A DNA stretch of 64,000 nucleotides. It comes from G963678255 sp963678255 (GTDB lineage: Bacteria; Cloacimonadota; Cloacimonadia; Cloacimonadales; WRIO01). The notes beneath the pieces are model-generated. The model did no database searches. It was not told the origin of the DNA and worked only from the letters and a program-made list of their open reading frames with translations. Shown one piece after another: positions 35,588-45,459 of this stretch. Position 1 is the first letter of the stretch; each line of letters opens with the position of its first letter. Made by a program: the position numbers and the translations under genes. The DNA lies in the NCBI GenBank assembly GCA_963678255.2, contig CAXXTW010000002.1, positions 930,001 through 994,000 of the forward strand, in the 5' to 3' direction.

Positions 35588-37865
35588 GTTCACCTCTTTC
35601 ATTAATATAGTTAAGTATGTGTTTTTTGAGAGGTAAATGATTGAATCTTTTACCAGTGGCATGAAAGAGAGCATTTGCAATGGCAGGCGCCATAAGCTCT
35701 AAAGTTGGTTCTCCGATGCCTTTTGCCCCAGAAGGAGACAAAGAATCAAAATTTTCAATAAAATAAGCATTTAATTCAGGAATATCGAAAATACGAGGAA
35801 TGGGGTTTTTATCAAAATTAGTATTTTTAATAATCCCATCAATTTCATCAACTTCTTCGATCAAGGCATAACCCATGCCCATCACCATTCCTCCATAAAA
35901 CTGCCCCAATAACATACCTGGATTGATTACTTTCCCTACATCATGAGCAGCATAGGCATTTTTAAGAATAATTTTATTAGTATTAAGATTAACAGTTAAT
36001 TCAACAGCCTGACATCCGTAAACCCAAGTAAAGTAGGCATTTCCCTGTCCTGTTTCTTCGTCCCAGCTTACTTGAGGCGCTTGAAACACACCGAAAGCAT
36101 AGGGATAACTTTGTTTTAAGAATAACTGTGAAACTGCATCATTGAAACTCAAAGATTTTCCATTATGCGCAGACAACTTATCATTTTTAAAAGTAATTTG
36201 ATCTTCATTGCATTCAAGCAAATCATTTAGGTTACTTGTGAATACCTTTTTAAGTTCAGCAACCGCTTTACAAACAGCACCACCACCCATAAGAGTACCT
36301 CTTGAGGCAACAGTGGTTCCTCCATCGGGGATATTTGAGGTAGAACTCATTCTATAACGAATCCTGTCTCTGCTCACACCGAGTTCATTAGAGAGAATTT
36401 CAATCATAGCAGATTCAGAGCCTTGTCCATTTTCATGGATAGCAACTTCAAGTAGAATAGAACCATCAAATTGAACATTAATAATTGCAGAGCAGAAATC
36501 TTTTCCTTCAGCACCTAAACTCATACCTCTATAGCTCATAGCTAATCCAATCCCATATAATTCATCTTGAATTGGAGACCCTTTTGTGCAATTTTTCTTT
36601 TTATTAAAATAATCACTTTCAATAAGGATTTTTTCTAGAACTTCATCTAACGAGACTTTATGATTATCTAGCAACTGACCAGTAATTGTAGAATCCCCCT
36701 GAAATAGCATATTTTTCTTTCTAAATTCAATTTCACAAATACCAAGTTTTTCTGCAGCGCGTTCAACCATTTGTTCGATAACAAAATTCATTTGAGGAGA
36801 GCCAAAGCCTCTAAAAGCGCCAGTAAAGACATTATTTGTATAAACAGCTTTCGTATCACAGTAAACATTGGGGACTTTATAAGGACCACAACATTGGACG
36901 GTAGAACGCCAGGTGACCCAAGGGGAAACAGAAGCATAGGCTCCACCATCAGCTAGAATATCGCATTGAACGGCGTTAATCAGACCTTCTTGAGTGAGAC
37001 CCATTTTATAATGAACACGATAATTGTGTCTTTTATAGCTTTCTCGAATAGACCATTCTCGTTTATATTCAATTTTAACTGGTTTTTTACATTTCCAGGC
37101 AACTAAAGCTGCTCTAGCACAGACAAGTGCGGCTGTATCATCTTTTCCACCAAAACCACCCCCCACGGGGATGGTTTTTACTTCAATCGAAGAAAGAGGT
37201 AAACCGAGATAATTAGCAGTAAATCTTCGAGTGCTAAAAGGGTGTTGCATACTTCCATAAATTTCATAAACACCATCAGATCGGGGAATACAAAGAGCAG
37301 ATTCAGGTTCAAGATAAGCATGTTCAATTTTAGAAGTGGAGAATGTTTCATTTAGAATATAATGCGATTTTTCAAAACCTTCTTTAATATCACCTTTTCT
37401 AATATGATGAGTATTAATTAAATTATTATCTAAATGATCATGAATAAGAGGAGAGTCATTATTTAGGGCAAGTTCCATATCAGTAAGCGCTGGGAGTTCT
37501 TTTGCTTCAACAGAAACAAAAGATTGCGCATTTAAAGCTAGTTCTCTAGTTTCAGCAACTATTAAGGCAACAGGTTCACCATTATATCTAATTTTTTTCC
37601 AGGCTAATAAGGGCATATCCTGTTCAATTTGTCCAAAGAGTTTATTTCCGGGGATATCCTCAGCGGTTAAAACAGCAATCACACCAGGTTGTCTTAAAGC
37701 ATTTTCAACATGTATTTTAATTATCTCTGCATGTACATAATCAGAATATACCGGGACAGCATGAATCATATCAGTAAAAAAGTAATCACCTGCATATTTT
37801 GCCTTTCCGGTTACTTTCTCATATGCATCATTTCTCCATGCATTTCCATTTAATTTTTTCATCAA
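35580..37865 (-). CDS. Molybdenum-binding subunit of hydroxylase 1 (XdhA/XdhD-like)
   Basis: The 761-residue protein is a complete xanthine-dehydrogenase-type large subunit. It shows KVTGKAKYAGD, VPVGGGFGGKDD (cofactor glutamine-loop region), AFRGFGSPQ, ENGQGSESAM, SRGTLMGGGAV and the catalytic Glu in KGIGEPTLELMAP. It acts in the cytoplasm, hydroxylating a purine ring. Together with the overlapping [2Fe-2S] gene and without FAD it resembles a split form of E. coli XdhD, which fuses those two parts. The second hydroxylase in the operon is a different system with FAD. Confidence 0.9.
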   Translation of the reverse strand: MMKKLNGNAWRNDAYEKVTGKAKYAGDYFFTDMIHAVPVYSDYVHAEIIKIHVENALRQPGVIAVLTAEDIPGNKLFGQIEQDMPLLAWKKIRYNGEPVALIVAETRELALNAQSFVSVEAKELPALTDMELALNNDSPLIHDHLDNNLINTHHIRKGDIKEGFEKSHYILNETFSTSKIEHAYLEPESALCIPRSDGVYEIYGSMQHPFSTRRFTANYLGLPLSSIEVKTIPVGGGFGGKDDTAALVCARAALVAWKCKKPVKIEYKREWSIRESYKRHNYRVHYKMGLTQEGLINAVQCDILADGGAYASVSPWVTWRSTVQCCGPYKVPNVYCDTKAVYTNNVFTGAFRGFGSPQMNFVIEQMVERAAEKLGICEIEFRKKNMLFQGDSTITGQLLDNHKVSLDEVLEKILIESDYFNKKKNCTKGSPIQDELYGIGLAMSYRGMSLGAEGKDFCSAIINVQFDGSILLEVAIHENGQGSESAMIEILSNELGVSRDRIRYRMSSTSNIPDGGTTVASRGTLMGGGAVCKAVAELKKVFTSNLNDLLECNEDQITFKNDKLSAHNGKSLSFNDAVSQLFLKQSYPYAFGVFQAPQVSWDEETGQGNAYFTWVYGCQAVELTVNLNTNKIILKNAYAAHDVGKVINPGMLLGQFYGGMVMGMGYALIEEVDEIDGIIKNTNFDKNPIPRIFDIPELNAYFIENFDSLSPSGAKGIGEPTLELMAPAIANALFHATGKRFNHLPLKKHILNYINERGEHE

Positions 37866-37874
37866 GACTCCTGA

Positions 37875-39224
37875 TTAATTTATTCTATTCAATTCATTAC
37901 CATAAATTTCGTTAATTAAAGTATTATCTTTAACGACAATTTGACCAGCTTTTATGGTATAAACAACATTAAAATTTGTGTTTAAAAAATCATAAGGATT
38001 GTAAGCATCTGAAAGACTTGAGACAATTGGTCTTAATGTTCCTTGATTAACTAAGACAATGTCTGCATCAGAGCCTTTTTGTAAAACACCTTTAGCAGGG
38101 AATATTCCAGTAAGTTTAGCTGGATTCTCCGATAAGTGTTTTGCCATTAAAGAATAAGCTCTGTCACCTTGGTTTTTATATAATTCATAGATTAAGGAAG
38201 TTAAAGCACCTATCCCAGGCAACCCATTTGGTACTTTTCTAAAATCATGCAAGAAAGCATCCTTATCCTCGGCGTGAAAAGCGCAGTGATCCGTTGCATA
38301 ACAATCAATTAATTCTCTTAAAGCACAATCTTCTAATCTTCCTCTGATAAGTTCCATTCTTAAAGGAGGAGAGCAAATATACCTATAACCATGAATTTGA
38401 TTTAAGAGTTCATCATTTAAAAAGAGGTATTGAGGGCAAGTTTCACAGGTTATAGGAGCTTCTATTTTAGCCTGATTAATCATTTCAATACTTTTAAAAC
38501 TGGAAACATGGACAATATGAACAGGGATTTGATGTTTTTTGCTAATTTCAATCATTCTGGAAACAGCTATTAACTCAGCCATTTCAGGTCTTACATGAGC
38601 GTGACTTTTAGCATCATTAGGATATTTATAATTCTGTCTATTATTTAAGATTACTTCTTCATCTTCACAATGAATCAGTAATTTAGCATTGTACATTTTC
38701 AAGAAATAGGCAATTTTATCAATAGTTTTATAATCACAATAAATACCAGCCTGTCTATAAGTTGTATATAATTTAAAGGTTTTAAATCCCTGATCAATTA
38801 ATCTTTCCATTACATTGAAATCTTCAAGAGAAAATGAGGTTGGAGTGATATGCCAATGATAATCGCACAAGCAATGGTTATCAGCTTTCATTCTTTCCAG
38901 CATAATGGAGTTTTGAAGAGAGCAATCTCGTTCTTCAGTAATAAATGAAAATAAAGTAGTAACTCCAGTTTGAATAGCCATTTTACTTCCAGAATAATAA
39001 TCATCAGCAAGTTGGTAATGTCCAATCTTATTATCGAGATGTGTATGAATATCAATCATACCAGGCAAAGCATACAAACCATTAGCATCAATAATAGTGG
39101 TGTCATTATCAAGATCAGATAACTCAGAAGAGATTTGAATAATTTTATCATTCTTTGTAAGAATATTTCCTCTTTCAATCCGATCAGAATAACAAATTTT
39201 TGCATTTTTGATTAAAATCTTCAT
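37875..39224 (-). CDS. hyuA: Dihydropyrimidinase/hydantoinase-like hydrolase (HyuA/YgeZ)
   Basis: The 449-residue protein is a cyclic amidohydrolase with the metal site HTHLDN, the probable carbamylated Lys in FKLYTTY, IHCEDEE, VHIVHVSS and the catalytic Asp in YATDHCAF. It opens cyclic amide rings, here most likely the imidazole- or pyrimidine-derived ring of a reduced purine. It lies between the threonine-synthase-like gene and the hydroxylase 1 genes with 10-base gaps, in the middle of the operon. Confidence 0.92.
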   Translation of the reverse strand: MKILIKNAKICYSDRIERGNILTKNDKIIQISSELSDLDNDTTIIDANGLYALPGMIDIHTHLDNKIGHYQLADDYYSGSKMAIQTGVTTLFSFITEERDCSLQNSIMLERMKADNHCLCDYHWHITPTSFSLEDFNVMERLIDQGFKTFKLYTTYRQAGIYCDYKTIDKIAYFLKMYNAKLLIHCEDEEVILNNRQNYKYPNDAKSHAHVRPEMAELIAVSRMIEISKKHQIPVHIVHVSSFKSIEMINQAKIEAPITCETCPQYLFLNDELLNQIHGYRYICSPPLRMELIRGRLEDCALRELIDCYATDHCAFHAEDKDAFLHDFRKVPNGLPGIGALTSLIYELYKNQGDRAYSLMAKHLSENPAKLTGIFPAKGVLQKGSDADIVLVNQGTLRPIVSSLSDAYNPYDFLNTNFNVVYTIKAGQIVVKDNTLINEIYGNELNRIN

Positions 39225-39233
39225 AATAAGCCT

Positions 39234-40421
39234 TTATTCACATTTTAAATAATTAATGGTTGCCTCAATATCCTTTAATCCATGCCCTGTAATGAGCAAT
39301 ACGATTTGATCATCTTTCGAAATAATATTTTGATTTGAAACCTTTATCAAGCCAGCCAAAGAAGCAGCAGCAGCAGGTTCAGCATAAACTCCAGTAGTTT
39401 CAGCAAGAATTTTTTGGGCAGACATAATTTCATTATCAGAGACCAGAATTGTTGTACCATGAGATTTTTTAATAAAATCAACAGCCTGATAAGCATTTCC
39501 AGGATTTATTACAGAAATCGAATCTGCTTTTGTTTTAGGATTTGATGAAGGACTATAGTTACCAGTTTGAAAAAAATGATGAATAGCATCAGAGTTTTCA
39601 GCCTGAACAGCAATTAAACGAGGAATTTTCCTGATTAATCCGGCTTCTTTCAAATCATAAAAACCTTTATAAACACCGGCAATAATCACACCATCTCCAA
39701 CTGGGACAAAGATAACATCAGGAGCATTTTGATCATTTTGAAGAAAGATTTCCAGAGACACTGATTTTTTTCCTTCAATAGTTAAGGGGTTGTATGCAGT
39801 ATTCCGATTTAACCCAGTATTTTTCTGACTATAAATTAATGATTCCCGATATGCATCGTCATAGTTTCCATCAACAATTTTTAAATCAGCCCCATAAAGT
39901 CTTAATTGAGTTAACTTTGCAATTGGAGCAGAAGCAGGCACGAAAATAACAGCTTTTTTATTAGCAGCAGCACATACAGCAGCCAGAGCGCAAGCAGCAT
40001 TACCAGTTGAAGCAGTAATAATGGTATCAATACCGAGTCTGTTAGCTTCAGCAACAACGAGAAATGAAGCTCTATCTTTCAACGAACCACTCAGACTTAA
40101 ACTATCATTTTTTAGGAATAATTGTTTATATCCAAGTTGTTTAGCCAAACGAGGAGCAGCTTGAAAGGGAGTTTCTCCGACAATAACAGGAGGATAATAC
40201 TCTTTTTCAACACAAGAAAAGAGATTAAGATCAGGTTTTTTAGGATTCCAGAGCCGTTTAATTTCCTGATAATCATAATCTACTTCCAGAACACCTTTTA
40301 AAGGAATATGAGGTATTTTTTCAGGAGAGCAATATGGACAAAGATATCTTACTTCATCTCTTTGATATCTTTTACCACAAGTATGACATTTAAACTCAAA
40401 AATAACCATATTATAACCCAT
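39234..40421 (-). CDS. Threonine-synthase-like PLP enzyme with N-terminal zinc ribbon
   Basis: The 395-residue protein begins with a zinc-ribbon CHTCGKRY and CPYC, then a threonine-synthase fold with the PLP lysine in SGSLKDRAS, the loop STGNAACALA and VPVGDGVIIAG. Two starts are possible (40421 or 40409); neither has a clear ribosome site and both lie in or near the end of ygeY, suggesting coupling. A purine operon has no need for threonine, so I infer beta-elimination or deamination of a small amino acid from purine carbon. It is the second PLP enzyme of the cluster. Confidence 0.78.
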   Translation of the reverse strand: MGYNMVIFEFKCHTCGKRYQRDEVRYLCPYCSPEKIPHIPLKGVLEVDYDYQEIKRLWNPKKPDLNLFSCVEKEYYPPVIVGETPFQAAPRLAKQLGYKQLFLKNDSLSLSGSLKDRASFLVVAEANRLGIDTIITASTGNAACALAAVCAAANKKAVIFVPASAPIAKLTQLRLYGADLKIVDGNYDDAYRESLIYSQKNTGLNRNTAYNPLTIEGKKSVSLEIFLQNDQNAPDVIFVPVGDGVIIAGVYKGFYDLKEAGLIRKIPRLIAVQAENSDAIHHFFQTGNYSPSSNPKTKADSISVINPGNAYQAVDFIKKSHGTTILVSDNEIMSAQKILAETTGVYAEPAAAASLAGLIKVSNQNIISKDDQIVLLITGHGLKDIEATINYLKCE

Positions 40422-41616
40422 TAAGTTTGGCGACTAGTCCTGCATAAAAAGCAGAAGCAGAAGATAAATGTTCGATGGGACTATTTTCATTTGGGAAATG
40501 AGCTAAAACTTCATTACCTGGGCCAAAACCAATACAAGGGATTCCATAAGTCCCAGCAATAGAAACACCATTCGTACTAAAAGTCCACTTGTCGATCAAA
40601 GGATCTTTCTCAAACAAAAGTTTAAATGTTTGATCAGCAGAAAATAACCAATGAGAATCTGATTCTAAAACCCAAGTAGGGTAGTATTTTTCAACAGGAT
40701 AAACCAAACCAGTGTAAGCCGGTTCATTATATATTGGAATGGTAACTTCAGCCTCTTCATAACCAGCTTTTTTAGCTGCTTCTTTTACTTGTTGTACAGC
40801 GAGTTCTTTATTTTCACCAAGAGTTAAGCGACGATCAATATATAATGAAGCAAAGTCAGGAACAGCACATTGAGAAGGGCCAGAAGATTTAAATTCACTA
40901 ACTACTAAAGTTCCTTTTCCCAAGAATGGATCATTTATGAGTTGTTCATTAAGTTTTTCTAATTCAACAGCAATTTTAGCCATTTTATAAACAGCATTAT
41001 CACCTCTTTCAGGAGCAGATCCATGACAAGAGAGACCTTTTATTGTTACTAGCATTTCCATTCGACCGCGATGTCCACGATAGATATTTAAGTTAGTTGG
41101 CTCAGTAATAACAACTAATTCAGGTTTTATTTTATCTTCTTCAATAATATATTTCCAACATTGTCCATCACAATCTTCTTCATTAACCGTTCCAGTGAAA
41201 TATATGGTAAAATCATTATTTAATGATAATTCTTTAATCATTTTTCCGGCTGTAATCATAGATGCCATACCGCCCTTTTGGTCAACAGAGCCTCTGCCCC
41301 ACACTTTTCCATCTTCTAATTTTGGAGTAAAGGGATCAAAATCCCACAAAGACATTTCTCCCGGGTAAACAGTATCAATGTGCGCATCAAAAGCAATAAC
41401 TCTTTTGCCATTACCAATTCTTCCAATCACATTTCCCAGTGCATCAATTCTTACTTCATCAAACCCATTACTAAGCATTTTTTCTTTAATTACAAGAATG
41501 ACATCTTTTTCTTTGCAGGAAAATGAAGGAGTTCTAATTAAATCCATCAATATTTCAGCAGTTTCCATTTCATATTTTTTTGATGAGTCATAGATATTTT
41601 TATATAATTCTGACAT
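40411..41616 (-). CDS. ygeY: YgeY-type M20 metallohydrolase
   Basis: The 401-residue product starts at ATG 41616 with AAGGAG upstream; a longer frame is rejected. It has the M20 dizinc motifs AFDAHIDTVYPG, GRGSVDQKGG, VNEEDCDGQ, VITEPTN and a late His in HFPNEN or EHLSSAS. This matches the YgeY group of peptidase-like hydrolases found in selenium-linked purine clusters, which probably hydrolyse an acylated or carbamoylated amino acid intermediate rather than peptides. It overlaps the next gene by about 11 bases. Confidence 0.9.
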   Translation of the reverse strand: MSELYKNIYDSSKKYEMETAEILMDLIRTPSFSCKEKDVILVIKEKMLSNGFDEVRIDALGNVIGRIGNGKRVIAFDAHIDTVYPGEMSLWDFDPFTPKLEDGKVWGRGSVDQKGGMASMITAGKMIKELSLNNDFTIYFTGTVNEEDCDGQCWKYIIEEDKIKPELVVITEPTNLNIYRGHRGRMEMLVTIKGLSCHGSAPERGDNAVYKMAKIAVELEKLNEQLINDPFLGKGTLVVSEFKSSGPSQCAVPDFASLYIDRRLTLGENKELAVQQVKEAAKKAGYEEAEVTIPIYNEPAYTGLVYPVEKYYPTWVLESDSHWLFSADQTFKLLFEKDPLIDKWTFSTNGVSIAGTYGIPCIGFGPGNEVLAHFPNENSPIEHLSSASAFYAGLVAKLNGL

Positions 41617-41626
41617 AAAATCTCCT

Positions 41627-42958
41627 TTATTTAAATCTTTCCCACATTGCTTGAGCATTCTGTTGAGAATTGTGCATTAATAATTTTTCATCAATATCAA
41701 TCTTAATTATTCTGTTTTCCATGAGAACATTACCTGCAATAATTGTCGTATCGACAGGTAATTGAGAGAAACCGTAAACTAAATGACCCAACATAGTCAT
41801 ATCATTTAAGGGAGTAGGAGGAATATAATCAAAAAGAATACAATCACCGACATAATCCTTTTTAATTTTTCCAATTTTTAAGCCAAAGATTCTTTCAGCA
41901 ATTTTATAGTTATTTTCAGTTAAAAGAGAGACCATTTCCATAAAACCACAAGTTGGATTGTTTTGTTTCAAATGCTGGGCAAACATAGCTACTCTCAGCT
42001 CTTCCAACATATTAGTTGTCATAGCATCAGTACCTAACCCAACCAAAATACCTTTTTTTAGCATCATTAAAACATCAGCAATTCCAACAGCATTATTTAA
42101 GTTTGATTGAGGGTTGTGAACCACCATAGTATCAGTTTTTGCTAACAAATCCAATTCATCAGAATCAACATGAACACAATGGGCAGCAATACTTTTATTT
42201 CCCAAAATACCCCAATCATTTAAACGTTGCACAACTCTTTTTGAAGACATTTTCCAAGTAGTTGTTTGATCAGACAAAGCTTCTGCAGTATGAATATGAT
42301 AGCCAACATTTAAATCTTTGCATGCAGTCATTACTTTATTCATAGTTTTATCTTCAATCGTAAAGCTGGCGTGCATGCCAAACATTGCTTTGTGAAAATC
42401 AGATTGATGATCAACACAGTATTTAATCATTTCAAGATTCTCTTCTATTCCTTCATCAGAAATAGTTTGACCATCTCTATCTGATAATTCATAACATAAA
42501 CAAGAACGTAATCCAATTTTATTAAAAGCTTTAGACAGTTCATTTAAAGAGCCCTTAACAGCTAGTGGGCTTGCATGATGATCAATAACCATCGTGGTAC
42601 CGTGTTTTATGGAATCTAAAGCCATGACTAATGCAGAGGAATAGCAATCTTCAAGAGAAAGACTTTTATCAAGTTTCCACCAGAGGTTTTCAAGTTGTTG
42701 TTGAAAATCAAGAGCTGGGGCAGCTTTTCCAAAGCCTCTTACCAGAGCACTATAAGCATGAGTATGTGCATTTATAAAACCTGGCATTAACCATTTTCCA
42801 TCCGCAATGAAAGTTTTATCAGCATAAACAGATTTTGAGTCAGTTGGGAATATATCAGCAATAATCCCATTTTCAATCAGCAGATCATGATTTAACCTTA
42901 CAGGAATATCATCACCAAATGAAATGATATTAGCATTTTTTATAAATAAAGAGCTCAT
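41627..42958 (-). CDS. ssnA: SsnA-type amidohydrolase/deaminase
   Basis: The 443-residue protein is an amidohydrolase of the guanine/chlorohydrolase type. Metal ligands are in NAHTHAYSALVRGFGK, IHTAEALS and AAHCVHVD, and the catalytic Asp is in LGTDAMTTNM. The SALVRGFGKAAP segment fits SsnA. It probably removes an amino group from a purine or ring-opened intermediate. Its start codon shares one base with the stop of the upstream flavoprotein gene, so translation is tightly coupled. Confidence 0.9.
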   Translation of the reverse strand: MSSLFIKNANIISFGDDIPVRLNHDLLIENGIIADIFPTDSKSVYADKTFIADGKWLMPGFINAHTHAYSALVRGFGKAAPALDFQQQLENLWWKLDKSLSLEDCYSSALVMALDSIKHGTTMVIDHHASPLAVKGSLNELSKAFNKIGLRSCLCYELSDRDGQTISDEGIEENLEMIKYCVDHQSDFHKAMFGMHASFTIEDKTMNKVMTACKDLNVGYHIHTAEALSDQTTTWKMSSKRVVQRLNDWGILGNKSIAAHCVHVDSDELDLLAKTDTMVVHNPQSNLNNAVGIADVLMMLKKGILVGLGTDAMTTNMLEELRVAMFAQHLKQNNPTCGFMEMVSLLTENNYKIAERIFGLKIGKIKKDYVGDCILFDYIPPTPLNDMTMLGHLVYGFSQLPVDTTIIAGNVLMENRIIKIDIDEKLLMHNSQQNAQAMWERFK

Positions 42959-45447
42959 TATTCAACTCCAATTTCATGATTTGATCTTTTACGCATAAAT
43001 AATGCGCCAGCAAAACACTTTTGAACACAGATACTACAACCGATACACTTTGTATAATCAGTTTGCGGAATTTTATTATAATTTAATTCAATAGCCATAT
43101 AAGGGCATCTAGTACAATTCCCACAGTGTTGACAGAGGTCTTCATCCACTTCAGAGATAAGTTTATCAGCGGTCAGATCCATAAAATCAGTTGAGATATT
43201 TGGTAAAGCACAGCCAATCAGCTCATCAACGGCTAAAAGTTGTTTTTCAGCTAATAAATAACTTAAGCCACTTTTTAGTTCATCAATGATACCATACCCA
43301 TATTTCATAACAATCGTACAAAACTGAACATTCTCAGCTCCCATTGCCATAAAATGAGCTGCGGATTTATAATCCATAGGGCCTCCATTAGCAGAGATAT
43401 GCATATTTAACTTGGATGCATTAGCTAAAGAGAGATTACTAATAGGGGTGACACCATCACCAGAAAGACCCACAATAACGCCTTCTTCCCATATTTTATC
43501 AGATTCTTCCTGTCTTTCCCTAAAAAGTAAAGCAGGGAAAGAATTTGCTAAGGTAACCCCAGCTTTTTTTTCAGGGTATTTATTGAAGACTTCTTTAATA
43601 GCAGAGAGAATGGGATATATAGCAGTGACAGCGCCAGTTAATTTGAAAAGCTTTGGAATATCTTTATTACTAATTTCCATAACCCAATCAATTATTTTAG
43701 CAGTTAATTCTGCATTTTGGGAAACGATATCTCCATGAGTCCCATCTCCTCCCTGAGGGCAGGATAAACTATATTCTATACCCATAGCACCAGCTTTTTC
43801 AAGCATTTTAGTGTTTGCCTGCCAAACCTTTTTATCAGCTTTATCATTACCGCTCACAGGACCACCAGTTGAAGCCATTGTCAAATGATCAGGAAATTCT
43901 TTTATAAGTTTTTTAATTTCTTCGCAGACTCTTTTTAGGGGATGAGCAGAAACATTATCGCAATTCGCATAAGTATCTTGAGTGTATGCAAACATATAGC
44001 GGGAAGGGATATGAATATCCAGATCATTAAAAGCAGTTTTAATGATACCGCCAGCCCATCCAGCAAGATAAGCCTTTTTCATTTGATCATACCCGTCAGA
44101 AGGAGGAGCAGCACTAAGTAGGAAGGGAGAAGAAATTTCCCTTCCAAAGAAAGAACATTTTAAAGACACCGGTTCTAAGATACGACCTTCAAGGTTTTGG
44201 TAGCTTTTAAGAGGATTTTTGAACTTTGGTATTTCATTATCACTAAGAAAAGCATCAACCTGAAGAGCCGTATTTTTTCCGGAAGCAACAGCTTCTACAA
44301 CAGTTGTTGCACCATTTGCCATATCTCCAGTATAGAATACTTTTTTATATTTCATTCTATTTACTGAAGATTTTGAACCAATAGCCAGTATTACTAAATC
44401 AAAGTTGTTAATTGTAAAAGAACTATTATCAATTTCGTTCACTTTAGCTGGATGAAATTTGGTTTTTTCTGGTAAAGTCAATTCGCAACAATTTAAAGAG
44501 TATTTATCATCTTTATTTCTAATCAGTTCTTTTACTTTTATTCTTTGTCTGATAACAACATCAGAATTTTTAACCTCATCAAATTCACGTTGTGTTAAAG
44601 GCATTTCAGAAAGCTTTTCTAAGGCAATCATTTCGACCTGAGAAGCTTTTTTCATCATAGCAGTTGCAGCTACATCAGCAGCTATTGCACCACCACCAAT
44701 TACAGCAACTTTTTTTCCTTTTAAAGAAAATAAGCTTGGATTTTTAAGAAATTCTGTCCAAGGTATAAGCCATTCAGAACCAGAGATAGGAAGATCGTTA
44801 GGTTGATCTTGACCAGTAGCATAGACAACAGCATCGAATTCATCAAGAAAATCATCATTATCATCAATTTCATGGTTTAAAAGCACTTTCATAACACCCA
44901 AGCGTTTAAAAAAGTTTATATCATCTTCTAAAACTTTCTTTGGTAAACGAAAATCAGGTATAAGTCGAGTCATTCCCCCCAATTTCTTTTCTTTTTCAAC
45001 AAGTGTAACCATATAACCTTTTTGCATAAGCATTGAAGCAGAGCCTAAACCGGCAGGTCCTCCCCCAATAATAGCTACAGATTTTTCTTTATATTCAGGA
45101 AGAAGAAATAAGGGATCTTTTCCGTTTGCTCTAGCTCTGTTTATTATGGCAGATTGAACAGCAGGTATATTTACCGGACGATCAAAATCTTTATGTGTAC
45201 AAGCTTTCATACAATGAAAATCAGGGCAGGTGTATCCACAAATTCCCCCCAGAGGATTACTACTCAAAATAATGGATGCAGCTCTTTCATAATCCTGTGG
45301 TTCACCATTTTTAGCAGCCATAATAAAATCAGCGGGAGAACAATTTGCTGGGCAAGCTTCCCGACAAGGTTTTTCTTCACAATATTCACAACGATTCAAT
45401 TCATTTTTTAATTGAGCGTCGGTTAATTCTATAGTATCATATTTCAT
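42958..45447 (-). CDS. Dihydropyrimidine-dehydrogenase-like fused flavoprotein (GltD-PreA-ferredoxin)
   Basis: The 829-residue protein has, in order, an N-terminal Fe-S domain (CEYCEEKPCREACPANC, CGYTCPDFHC), a GltD-like FAD/NAD(P)H domain (VAIIGGGPAGLGSA, VAVIGGGAIAADVA), a PreA/dihydroorotate-dehydrogenase-like FMN barrel (from about residue 430; SLSCPQGGDG) and two C-terminal 4Fe-4S sites (CQHCGNCTRCPYM, CIGCSICVQKC). This is the architecture of eukaryotic dihydropyrimidine dehydrogenase. It takes the operon place held by YgfK in E. coli, whose dehydrogenase-like part precedes the GltD part as I recall it. A reductive step on a purine or pyrimidine ring with electrons from NAD(P)H is likely. 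The loop that has the catalytic Cys in the animal enzyme reads IVSQ here. Confidence 0.85.
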   Translation of the reverse strand: MKYDTIELTDAQLKNELNRCEYCEEKPCREACPANCSPADFIMAAKNGEPQDYERAASIILSSNPLGGICGYTCPDFHCMKACTHKDFDRPVNIPAVQSAIINRARANGKDPLFLLPEYKEKSVAIIGGGPAGLGSASMLMQKGYMVTLVEKEKKLGGMTRLIPDFRLPKKVLEDDINFFKRLGVMKVLLNHEIDDNDDFLDEFDAVVYATGQDQPNDLPISGSEWLIPWTEFLKNPSLFSLKGKKVAVIGGGAIAADVAATAMMKKASQVEMIALEKLSEMPLTQREFDEVKNSDVVIRQRIKVKELIRNKDDKYSLNCCELTLPEKTKFHPAKVNEIDNSSFTINNFDLVILAIGSKSSVNRMKYKKVFYTGDMANGATTVVEAVASGKNTALQVDAFLSDNEIPKFKNPLKSYQNLEGRILEPVSLKCSFFGREISSPFLLSAAPPSDGYDQMKKAYLAGWAGGIIKTAFNDLDIHIPSRYMFAYTQDTYANCDNVSAHPLKRVCEEIKKLIKEFPDHLTMASTGGPVSGNDKADKKVWQANTKMLEKAGAMGIEYSLSCPQGGDGTHGDIVSQNAELTAKIIDWVMEISNKDIPKLFKLTGAVTAIYPILSAIKEVFNKYPEKKAGVTLANSFPALLFRERQEESDKIWEEGVIVGLSGDGVTPISNLSLANASKLNMHISANGGPMDYKSAAHFMAMGAENVQFCTIVMKYGYGIIDELKSGLSYLLAEKQLLAVDELIGCALPNISTDFMDLTADKLISEVDEDLCQHCGNCTRCPYMAIELNYNKIPQTDYTKCIGCSICVQKCFAGALFMRKRSNHEIGVE

Positions 45448-45459
45448 ATGACCTTCCTT

